Shown here: in pieces, positions 1 through 5,739 of the stretch
Numbering within the stretch: the stretch's first letter is position 1
Layout: every line of letters starts with the position of its first letter
From: WRAI01 sp031549605
GTDB taxonomy: Bacteria > Bacillota > Clostridia > Oscillospirales > UBA929
Direction: 5' to 3'
DNA length: 10,638 bases
NCBI GenBank assembly: GCA_031549605.1
Contig: JAVBPM010000057.1
Coordinates: 1 to 10,638, forward strand
The notes under the pieces: model-generated
What the model was told of the DNA's origin: nothing
The model's database searches: none
What the model saw: only the letters and a program-made list of their open reading frames with translations
Made by a program: the position numbers and the translations under genes

Positions 1-437
1 AGCCGTTTGGTGTACGCGTCCACCACAAAGCTGGGCAACTCCAGCGCATAGAGCAAAATCGAATCGGCCGTTTCTTCGCCCACGCCCTTGCAGGCCAGCA
101 GCTGACGCCGCAACTCGGGAAGCGGCATGCGTCGCGTCGCCTCGGTGCTGTAATCGTACTGGGCAAACCACGCCGTTACGGTTTTGAGGTAAACGGCTTT
201 CTGGTTGAAAAACCCGGCGGGACGGATTAAATCCACCAGCTCGGCGATCGGCAGCCGTTCGACTAGCTGAGGCGTCAACGCCCCGTTAAAATTCGCTAGC
301 GCCTTTTCCACGTTGCTCCACGCCGTATTTTGCGTCAGCACGGAGCCGACCATCACCTCATAGGGCGACTCGGCAGGCCACCAGCTCAAGTCACCATAAT
401 GCGCTTGCAGCAGCTCATACAACCGATTGGGCGTCAT
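1..437 (-). CDS. Endonuclease III-like DNA glycosylase (HhH-GPD family, COG2231-like), C-terminus cut by window edge
   Basis: Open reading frame translated by hand from an ATG at 437; 145 codons are visible before the window edge. It shows the HhH-GPD fold order: an N-terminal helix region with the LTQNT motif (residues 34-38), the hairpin GVGEETAD (118-125), and the catalytic Asp in FVVDAYTKR (D140). Family members excise damaged bases in base excision repair. In E. coli endonuclease III the fifth hairpin residue is the lyase Lys; here it is Glu (E122), as in the MagIII/COG2231-type branch, so I infer a monofunctional glycosylase without AP-lyase activity. The [4Fe-4S] cysteine cluster, if present, lies beyond the window. 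A GAGGTGA Shine-Dalgarno precedes the ATG by about 4 nt, and a promoter candidate sits just upstream. The family call is firm; the substrate is unknown. Confidence 0.85.
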   Translation of the reverse strand, partial: MTPNRLYELLQAHYGDLSWWPAESPYEVMVGSVLTQNTAWSNVEKALANFNGALTPQLVERLPIAELVDLIRPAGFFNQKAVYLKTVTAWFAQYDYSTEATRRMPLPELRRQLLACKGVGEETADSILLYALELPSFVVDAYTKR

Positions 438-459
438 GAAATCACCTCACACGCCGGCT

Positions 460-488
460 ATCATACTACGAAGTGCGCCAAAAGGCAA
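460..488 (-). promoter_or_regulatory. Promoter candidate for the endonuclease III-like gene
   Basis: On the minus strand TTGCCT (488-483) and TATGAT (465-460) are separated by 17 nt, a good sigma-A-like pair. It would start transcription near 453 and give a leader of about 15 nt holding only the Shine-Dalgarno. The -35 box overlaps the U-tract of the upstream terminator, so the two transcription units are packed end to end. Confidence 0.5.
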
Positions 489-517
489 CAAAAAAGACCG
501 GGTCACCCCGGTCTTTT
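482..517 (-). terminator. Rho-independent terminator of the GlsB/YeaQ-type gene
   Basis: The arms 492-502 and 507-517 form a perfect 11-bp stem (AAAAGACCGGG pairing with CCCGGTCTTTT) with a 4-nt loop. On the minus strand it is followed by a TTTTTTGTT tract. It lies 12 nt after the stop codon of the 530-793 gene. Confidence 0.9.
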
Positions 518-529
518 GCGTAAAGGCAT

Positions 530-793
530 TTATTTTTTCTTAAACAGCAGACGGAACAGGAAAATCAGCAGACAGGCGCCGGCAATCGACAGCAGCACCG
601 TTTTGATTTCAAACGAGAAGTCACCGCTAAAGCTGCTCCAGTCGAGCAGGGTGGCGATGAACTTACCGACAAACGCGCCGCCAATGCCAAGCAGAATGGT
701 GATAATCAGCGAGTTACTGTCCTTCATGATGATGCTGGCCACCCAGCCCACCAATGCGCCGAACAACAGGGTCAGCAGAATGTTAACAATCAC
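530..793 (-). CDS. GlsB/YeaQ/YmgE-type small membrane protein (transglycosylase-associated family)
   Basis: An 87-residue, very hydrophobic protein with three predicted membrane helices (about residues 4-23, 29-50 and 64-83). It has the glycine motifs typical of this family: FGALVGWVAS near the first helix and GIGGAFVG in the second. It ends in a positively charged FKKK tail. The family (Pfam Transgly_assoc) is widespread and often stress-associated; its biochemical function is not established. I chose the GTG at 793 because AAAGGAG lies 8 nt upstream on the minus strand. The longer frame opening at 883 would add a charged 30-residue extension unlike the family and lacks a comparable ribosome site. 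The gene is monocistronic, with its own promoter (843-871) and terminator (482-517). Confidence 0.85.
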   Translation of the reverse strand: MIVNILLTLLFGALVGWVASIIMKDSNSLIITILLGIGGAFVGKFIATLLDWSSFSGDFSFEIKTVLLSIAGACLLIFLFRLLFKKK

Positions 794-842
794 GCAAACA
801 ACTCCTTTTTCCGTGCGTACGTTCCCAGAACGCCGTTGGTTC

Positions 843-871
843 ACTATATCACGGCACAAAACAAGCGGCAA
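843..871 (-). promoter_or_regulatory. Promoter candidate for the GlsB/YeaQ-type gene
   Basis: On the minus strand TTGCCG (871-866) and TATAGT (848-843) are spaced by 17 nt. The predicted start is near 836, giving a leader of about 43 nt before the GTG at 793. Confidence 0.5.
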
Positions 872-893
872 GCGACGCCACACAAACGTAATG

Positions 894-917
894 ACTTGTT
901 AATAATTGTTAACAAGT
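894..917 (-). other. AT-rich hairpin after the aminopeptidase gene (weak terminator or protein-binding palindrome)
   Basis: The arms ACTTGTTAA (894-902) and TTAACAAGT (909-917) are perfect inverted repeats around a 6-nt loop. The hairpin lies 11 nt past the end of the aminopeptidase gene, at the end of the prfA operon. It has neither a GC-rich stem nor a U-tract, so it is at best a weak terminator. It also lies about 22 nt upstream of the -35 box of the next gene, where an operator could sit. Confidence 0.4.
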
Positions 918-928
918 GGCGAAAGCCG

Positions 929-2326
929 TCAGTTGAGTTCGACGATGGCCTTGTAGGCCTTGTAGGTCATATAGCAGGCGACCTTGCTCACCAACTCAAC
1001 CGGCGCGTGCATGGACAGCACGGGCACACCGGCATCCACAACCTCAATGTTGCGCTCGGCCAGATAAACCGCCACGGTGCCGCCGCCGCCCTGGTCGACC
1101 TTGCCCAGCTCGGTTGTCTGCCACAGCACCTCGCCCTTGTCAAACAGCGCGCGCAGCTTGGCCATGGTTTCGGCGCCGGCGTCGGACGTGCCGCCCTTGC
1201 CGCCGCGGCCGGTGTACTTGCAAATGGCGACGCCGTAGTTGAACTTGGCGGTGTTGTTTTTCTCCGACACCGACGGGAAGGTCGGGTCGTTGGCGTTGCA
1301 GACGTCGCCCGACAGGCAAAATGACTGGGCAAAGCAGTCACGCAGGTCAACGCCCTGTGTTTTGCACATATCGCCGACAAACCAGTCGAAGTACTGACTC
1401 TTCATGCCGGTCACGCCCTCGCTGCCGATTTCCTCCTTGTCGGCCAGCAGCGCCAGCGCCGTGCGTTCCGGCTTTTTGAGGCCGAACACCGCCTTGACGG
1501 CGGCATAGCTGCACACGCGGTCGTCGTGGCCATAGGCGCCCATCATCGAGCCGTCAAAGCCGACGTCGCGCGACGGCAGCGCCGGCACCAGCGACAACTC
1601 GGCTGTCTGGAAATCGACCTCGGTAATGCCATACTTTTTGTTCAGCAGTGCCAGCACCGCCAGCTTGACGCGGTCGCTGCCCTCCTCGCTGTCGGGTCGT
1701 GAGCCAATCAGCGCGTTCAGTTCCTCGCCGCTAATGCCCTCGGCCATCGTCTTTTTCATCTGGTCGGCCGCCAGATGCGGCAGCAAATCGGTGATATACA
1801 GCACCGGGTCGCCCGGCTCAAAGCCGACGCGGATGTCAACGCCCTTGCCCTTGCCGTCAAACACAATGCCGGTCAGCGCCAGCGGCAGCGCCGTCCACTG
1901 ATATTTCTTAATGCCGCCGTAGTAGTGCGTCTTAAAATAGCACAGCTCATCGCTCTCGTACACCGGGTTGGGCTTGAGATCCAGACGCGGCGCATCGACG
2001 TGCGACGCCAGCAGGTTAAAGCCGGCGCTCAGCGGCTGCTTGCCAATAACGGCTAAAATAATCGACTTGGCGCGATTGATGGTGTACACGCGGTCGCCGG
2101 CTTTCAGCTTCATGCCCGGCTTGTAACAGACAAAGCCCTCTTTTTCCGCCAGCGCGATCGTTGTCTTAACGGCCTCGCGCTCGGTCAGCGCGTTGTCCAT
2201 ATAGGCGCGGTACTCGGTGCAGTAGCTCTCCATTGCCTTGACTTCTTTGTCGCTCATCACGTCGTACCCGTTCTTGGGGTTGCGCAGCAGCTTCTCCCTG
2301 CGCGCGTCGGTTTTCTTATCGGCCAT
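929..2326 (-). CDS. apeA: M18 family metallo-aminopeptidase
   Basis: A 465-residue cytosolic di-zinc aminopeptidase that removes N-terminal residues from peptides. The M18 ligand set is visible in order: ASHVDAPRLDLKPNP (H109; D111 next to it), GHDDRVC (D268, bridging Asp), DKEEIGSEG (E298 general base, E299 ligand), SGDVCNAND (D341) and SMHAPVE (H440). The extra segment between H109 and D268 and the total length fit the ApeA/aminopeptidase 1 branch common in Clostridia. The start at 2326 is preceded by AGGAGG with 7-nt spacing. It is the last gene of the prfA operon, and its first 11 nt overlap the end of the Sua5-CoaE gene. The family assignment is secure; the substrate preference (aspartyl versus neutral residues) cannot be read from sequence. 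Confidence 0.93.
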   Translation of the reverse strand: MADKKTDARREKLLRNPKNGYDVMSDKEVKAMESYCTEYRAYMDNALTEREAVKTTIALAEKEGFVCYKPGMKLKAGDRVYTINRAKSIILAVIGKQPLSAGFNLLASHVDAPRLDLKPNPVYESDELCYFKTHYYGGIKKYQWTALPLALTGIVFDGKGKGVDIRVGFEPGDPVLYITDLLPHLAADQMKKTMAEGISGEELNALIGSRPDSEEGSDRVKLAVLALLNKKYGITEVDFQTAELSLVPALPSRDVGFDGSMMGAYGHDDRVCSYAAVKAVFGLKKPERTALALLADKEEIGSEGVTGMKSQYFDWFVGDMCKTQGVDLRDCFAQSFCLSGDVCNANDPTFPSVSEKNNTAKFNYGVAICKYTGRGGKGGTSDAGAETMAKLRALFDKGEVLWQTTELGKVDQGGGGTVAVYLAERNIEVVDAGVPVLSMHAPVELVSKVACYMTYKAYKAIVELN

Positions 2327-3863
2327 ACCTGTTCCTCCTAATCGTTTCCAAAAGTTCGGTAGCTTGTCTATTCAATGCGGCTTCATCGCCGTTATTGACC
2401 AGCTTGTAGTCGGCGCGCTGCTCGTAGTATGCGCTTTTTTTCTGCATTTGCATCTTAACCAGCGCCGTTGCCTCATCGCAGCCGTCGCGCGCCATGACGC
2501 GCTTTAGCCGCACCGGCTCGTCGGCCGTCACGACAACCGTGACGTCACACAGCGCGTCGGCACCGCTCTCAAACAACGCAATCGCCTCAACCACCGTGTC
2601 ACGCACCGCCACCTCCAGCCGCCGCGCCACCTCGCGCAGCACCGCCGGATGCGTCAGTGCCTCCAAATCGGCCAGCGCCACGGCATCGCCAAAAACAAGA
2701 CGCCCCAGCGCCTTGCGGTCAATGCCGTCGGCGCCGCCAACGCCAAACCGCGCCGCTATGTTTTGTTGCAAATCAATGTCACCAGATAACAGTTCGTGGT
2801 ATATTCTATCGCAATTTATTGAATTGGTATCTAACTGCTCCCAACGTTCTGCCACTCTGGTTTTTCCGCTGCCAATCGGGCCGGTCAAGCCAATCACAAG
2901 CGGCTTGTCCGCCGCTTTTTTCAGCCGGTTGACCACGGCCGCGCCGCGTCCTGTCGGCTGTGGCATCCGCGCCAGAATGCGCGTCACGCCATCCTGTGAG
3001 TCCAGCCAGCGCAGCCCGTCAAACAGCTTGCGCGCCAGCGTGTCGGCATCGTTTTCATCGCCATAGGCGTACACCGCGCCGTCCAGCAGCGCCGCCTCGC
3101 TGTCAAAGCAAAGCACGCCGTCGCCGTCGCGCCGTTCGGCCTGCAACGCCGCCAAACTGTCAAACAACAGCAGCGGCACGCGTGGCGCGTAGTGGCGGTA
3201 CTTCATGCCCGGCGCCTTGGGCGCTTGCACAACAATCGGTTCATCGGCCGCAAGGTCGGGCACAATGGTGCGCAGCTGCTCGAGCGACAGGCCGCCGCTG
3301 CGCAGCAGGCGAGGTGGGTTGGACGTGCAGTCGACAATGGTTGATTCGACGCCGACGTCGCAGCGTCCGCCGTCCAGAATACAGGCTATGCGGCCCGCCA
3401 AATCGTCATAACAATGCTGTGCTGTTGTGGGGCTGGGGCGCCCCGACACATTGGCCGACGGTGCGGCAATGGGTACGCCGACCCGACAAAGCAGGTCGAG
3501 CATCACGGCGTGTGCGGGATAGCGCACCGCTACGGTCGGCAGCTTTGCCGACACAATGTCACTGATGTGCGGCTGTTTGGGCAGCACCAGCGTAAGCGGC
3601 CCCGGCCAAAAGGCGTCGGCCAGCCGCCGCGCCGCGTCGTTGTGCAGCACCGCCACTTGACGAGCCTGCTCTGTTGACGCCACATGGACAATCAGCGGAT
3701 TATCCACCGGTCGACCCTTGACGGCAAAAATGGAGCGCAGCGCCTGTTCATCGTCTATACGCGCCGCCAGCCCGTAGACAGTCTCGGTGGGCACGGCGGC
3801 GACGCCGCCGTCGCGCAGTACGGCTGCGGCCTCGGCTACATCGGTTGTCACGCGGGTATTCAC
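2316..3863 (-). CDS. sua5/coaE: Fusion of Sua5/TsaC-type threonylcarbamoyl-AMP synthase with dephospho-CoA kinase (CoaE)
   Basis: One uninterrupted 515-codon frame holds two enzymes. Residues 1-205 are the YrdC-type domain, with PTETVYGL (25-32), the KGR and SAN signature (49-51, 136-138) and SPT (144-146). It makes threonylcarbamoyl-AMP from threonine, bicarbonate and ATP for tRNA t6A37. The hallmark Sua5 linker PGMKYRHYAP (218-227) and a Sua5 C-terminal domain follow, ending in NRLKKAA (312-318). CoaE starts almost at once: P-loop GPIGSGKT (328-335), D352, ALFESG (429-434) and RVMARDGCDEA (455-465). CoaE phosphorylates dephospho-CoA, the last step of CoA synthesis. Both parts look complete and full length. 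I chose the GTG at 3863, which overlaps the prfA stop by 4 nt and has GAGG upstream. An AT-rich stretch (2761-2840) lies inside the CoaE part. Domain identities are certain; a functional link between the two activities is unknown. Confidence 0.93.
   Translation of the reverse strand: MNTRVTTDVAEAAAVLRDGGVAAVPTETVYGLAARIDDEQALRSIFAVKGRPVDNPLIVHVASTEQARQVAVLHNDAARRLADAFWPGPLTLVLPKQPHISDIVSAKLPTVAVRYPAHAVMLDLLCRVGVPIAAPSANVSGRPSPTTAQHCYDDLAGRIACILDGGRCDVGVESTIVDCTSNPPRLLRSGGLSLEQLRTIVPDLAADEPIVVQAPKAPGMKYRHYAPRVPLLLFDSLAALQAERRDGDGVLCFDSEAALLDGAVYAYGDENDADTLARKLFDGLRWLDSQDGVTRILARMPQPTGRGAAVVNRLKKAADKPLVIGLTGPIGSGKTRVAERWEQLDTNSINCDRIYHELLSGDIDLQQNIAARFGVGGADGIDRKALGRLVFGDAVALADLEALTHPAVLREVARRLEVAVRDTVVEAIALFESGADALCDVTVVVTADEPVRLKRVMARDGCDEATALVKMQMQKKSAYYEQRADYKLVNNGDEAALNRQATELLETIRRNRYGR
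2334..2339 (-). promoter_or_regulatory. Shine-Dalgarno of the aminopeptidase gene embedded in the CoaE coding end
   Basis: AGGAGG on the minus strand is read in frame as the consecutive Arg codons 509-510 of the fusion protein and lies 7 nt before the ATG at 2326. Ribosomes finishing at the TAA (2318-2316) pass over this start, which predicts translational coupling. Confidence 0.8.
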
Positions 3864-4930
3864 GCGTCCTCGCCCTTCAGCTTTTCGGCCTGATCGGCCG
3901 TTACCAGCGCGTCAATAACCTCATTCAAATCGCCGTTCATAATGGCGTCAATCTTGTACAGCGTCAGACCGATGCGGTGGTCGGTCACGCGCCCTTGCGG
4001 AAAGTTGTAGGTGCGAATGCGCTCACTGCGGTCGCCGGTGCCCACTTGACTCTTGCGCGTGGCGGCAATGTCGTCGGTTTGCTTCTGCCGCTCGGCGTCC
4101 AGCAGCCGCGTTTTGAGAATTTTCAGTGCGCGATCCTTGTTCTTGTGCTGGCTGCGCTCGTCCTGACACTCAACCACCATGCCTGTCGGCAAGTGGACAA
4201 TGCGAATGGCGCTGTCAGTTTTGTTGACGTGCTGACCGCCCGCGCCGCTGCTGCGGCACGTTTCAATCTGCAAATCAGCCTGATTCAGCTCAATGTCAAC
4301 GTCCTCGGCTTCGGGCAGCACCGCGACGGTGGCCGTCGAGGTGTGGATGCGCCCCTGCGTCTCGGTGTCGGGCACGCGCTGCACGCGGTGCACGCCGCTC
4401 TCGAATTTCAGTCGCGAATAGGCGCCGGTGCCGTTGATTAAAAAGCAGACCTCTTTAATGCCGCCCAGCTCGGTCTCGTTGAGGTTGAGAATTTCGGTTT
4501 TCCAGCGGTTGGTCTCGGCAAACATGGTGTACATGCGGTACAGCGACGACGCAAACAGCGCCGATTCCTCGCCGCCAACACCGCCGCGGATTTCCACCAC
4601 GACGTTTTTTTCATCATTGGGGTCGGTGGGCAGCAGCAGCACCTTCATCTTTTGCTCCCATTCGGGCAGCTGCTCGCGCGCCTCGTCAAACTCCACCTGC
4701 GCCAGCTCGCGCAGCTCGGGGTCACCGCCCGACTCTAAAATAGCGCGCGCCTCGTCGGCCTGTGTACTCAAACGCTGGTACTCGCGATAGGCCTCCACCA
4801 ACGGCGCCAGCTGCTTTTGCTCCTTCATCAGCTTGGCCATCAGCTGCGGGTCGCTGTACACCTCCGGCTCGGCCAGCCGGTTTTCCGTCGCGATATATTT
4901 TTCTTCTACGCCGCGTAGCTTATCGATCAT
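3860..4930 (-). CDS. prfA: Peptide chain release factor 1
   Basis: A 356-residue class I release factor that recognises UAA and UAG and triggers peptide release on the ribosome. The catalytic GGQ is at 231-233 in SSGAGGQHVNKTDSA. The stop-codon-reading loop PDT (187-189, in RVPDTETQGRIHTST) fits the RF1 P-x-T tripeptide rather than the RF2 SPF motif. The N-terminal coiled coil (about 1-100) and GGVGGEES (116-123) are present, and the length is normal. Translation starts at an ATG preceded by GGGGAG 6 nt upstream. It is the first gene of the operon, and its TGA overlaps the GTG of the Sua5-CoaE gene. The Gln of GGQ is normally methylated by PrmC, whose gene frequently follows prfA but is missing at this locus. 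Confidence 0.97.
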   Translation of the reverse strand: MIDKLRGVEEKYIATENRLAEPEVYSDPQLMAKLMKEQKQLAPLVEAYREYQRLSTQADEARAILESGGDPELRELAQVEFDEAREQLPEWEQKMKVLLLPTDPNDEKNVVVEIRGGVGGEESALFASSLYRMYTMFAETNRWKTEILNLNETELGGIKEVCFLINGTGAYSRLKFESGVHRVQRVPDTETQGRIHTSTATVAVLPEAEDVDIELNQADLQIETCRSSGAGGQHVNKTDSAIRIVHLPTGMVVECQDERSQHKNKDRALKILKTRLLDAERQKQTDDIAATRKSQVGTGDRSERIRTYNFPQGRVTDHRIGLTLYKIDAIMNGDLNEVIDALVTADQAEKLKGEDA

Positions 4931-4959
4931 GCTTTTCTCCCCATTATTTCAAGTGCTTC

Positions 4960-4989
4960 AGTGTATCATTGCCCACTGCGCCTTGTCAA
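4960..4989 (-). promoter_or_regulatory. Promoter candidate for the prfA operon
   Basis: On the minus strand a perfect TTGACA (4989-4984) is followed after 18 nt by TACACT (4965-4960). The predicted start near 4953 gives a leader of about 23 nt. The promoter begins 10 nt past the terminator hairpin of the preceding minus-strand unit. Confidence 0.6.
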
Positions 4990-4998
4990 TGCATACAA

Positions 4999-5030
4999 CA
5001 AGCGGGGTGCTGCCGGCAGCGCCCCGCTTG
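4999..5030 (-). terminator. Hairpin terminator after the SurA-N-like gene
   Basis: The arms 4999-5012 and 5017-5030 form a 14-bp stem, with one G-T wobble, around a CCGG loop. It starts 12 nt past the stop at 5043 on the minus strand. The stem is strong but the following sequence (TTGTATGC) is only moderately T-rich, so termination may be incomplete. Confidence 0.65.
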
Positions 5031-5042
5031 GATACTCCTATG

Positions 5043-5720
5043 TTAACCCTCAATAAGTATGCGGATGTCTTTTTTATGGCTTTGGTACAGCTGTTCGAGA
5101 TAGTCTTTGTAGGCAGACCTTAGCTCGTCCCGCTGAAACGAATCCAACGCGTCGGCAGACCACCCTTTTTCATTGATATACCGTTGATCAAACGCCTCTA
5201 TATGCTTGTTTTCAACCATCAATGAACGGAGTGTCTCTCGTCCGTCTTGCCAATACTGATCTTCGGTAATGCCCGCACTGGCGCAATAGTCGGTTACGAA
5301 CTGCATGGCCTCAGCCGATTGCGACGCGAACGACTTTTGTTCGGCAAGCGCATCATCCACTTCCTTATCCGACACGGCAAGGCCAGCCTGTGTCGCTTCA
5401 TCTTCAATCATCATGTGCGTCAGTATCGATTTCAGCAGCTTCATGTCGCTATAGTCCGGGTCTTTTACTTCGGGGTCCTTCAGATTCTCAGCCTCTTTAT
5501 GGTATTCAAAGGTCGATTTCAAAATCGCTTCGTCCTTGTAGTAAGCCACCGGCGACTCGCGCGACAACGAGCTTAACGATTGGTACTTGGCATACAAATC
5601 ACCCGCCTCATTGGCTTTATTCTTTGAACTGACAGCATAGGCTGACACAGCGATTGCAACCAAAAGCAGGACAACAGCTACAATGACAAAGGCTTTGTTT
5701 TTTAGCATTTTCGCGACCAT
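5043..5720 (-). CDS. Membrane-anchored SurA/PrsA-N-like protein lacking a PPIase domain
   Basis: A 225-residue protein with one N-terminal membrane helix (about 10-30) preceded by lysines and no lipobox Cys, so probably anchored with its body outside. The helical region around 95-175 (MLIEDEAT-like helix, GLAVSDKEVDDALAEQK, GITEDQYWQDG) resembles the SurA N-terminal chaperone fold seen in PrsA-type foldases. There is no parvulin domain. The first 90 residues after the helix are charged and unrecognised. The start at 5720 follows AAGGGTGA by 6 nt; a second ATG four codons later is a weaker candidate. It lies 19 nt downstream of the SLH-protein gene, so the pair is probably one operon and may assist folding or export of surface protein. 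The family call is by motif pattern only. Confidence 0.65.
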   Translation of the reverse strand: MVAKMLKNKAFVIVAVVLLLVAIAVSAYAVSSKNKANEAGDLYAKYQSLSSLSRESPVAYYKDEAILKSTFEYHKEAENLKDPEVKDPDYSDMKLLKSILTHMMIEDEATQAGLAVSDKEVDDALAEQKSFASQSAEAMQFVTDYCASAGITEDQYWQDGRETLRSLMVENKHIEAFDQRYINEKGWSADALDSFQRDELRSAYKDYLEQLYQSHKKDIRILIEG

Positions 5721-5739
5721 ATCGGTTCACCCTTCCTTT

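Noticed and set aside
330..902. Plus-strand open frame of 190 codons across the GlsB/YeaQ-type gene
   Set aside because: It covers a terminator, two promoters and parts of two minus-strand genes, and its translation matches nothing.
2790..2830. Internal minus-strand promoter in the AT-rich part of CoaE (TAGAAT near 2805)
   Set aside because: No acceptable -35 box at 16-18 nt, so the -10-like hexamer is probably chance in AT-rich sequence.
3845..4441. Plus-strand open frame opposite prfA, and similar ones at 2494-3066 and 2960-3565 opposite sua5-coaE
   Set aside because: Antisense shadows of well-supported genes, with low-complexity Ala/Arg/Ser-rich translations and no start signals.
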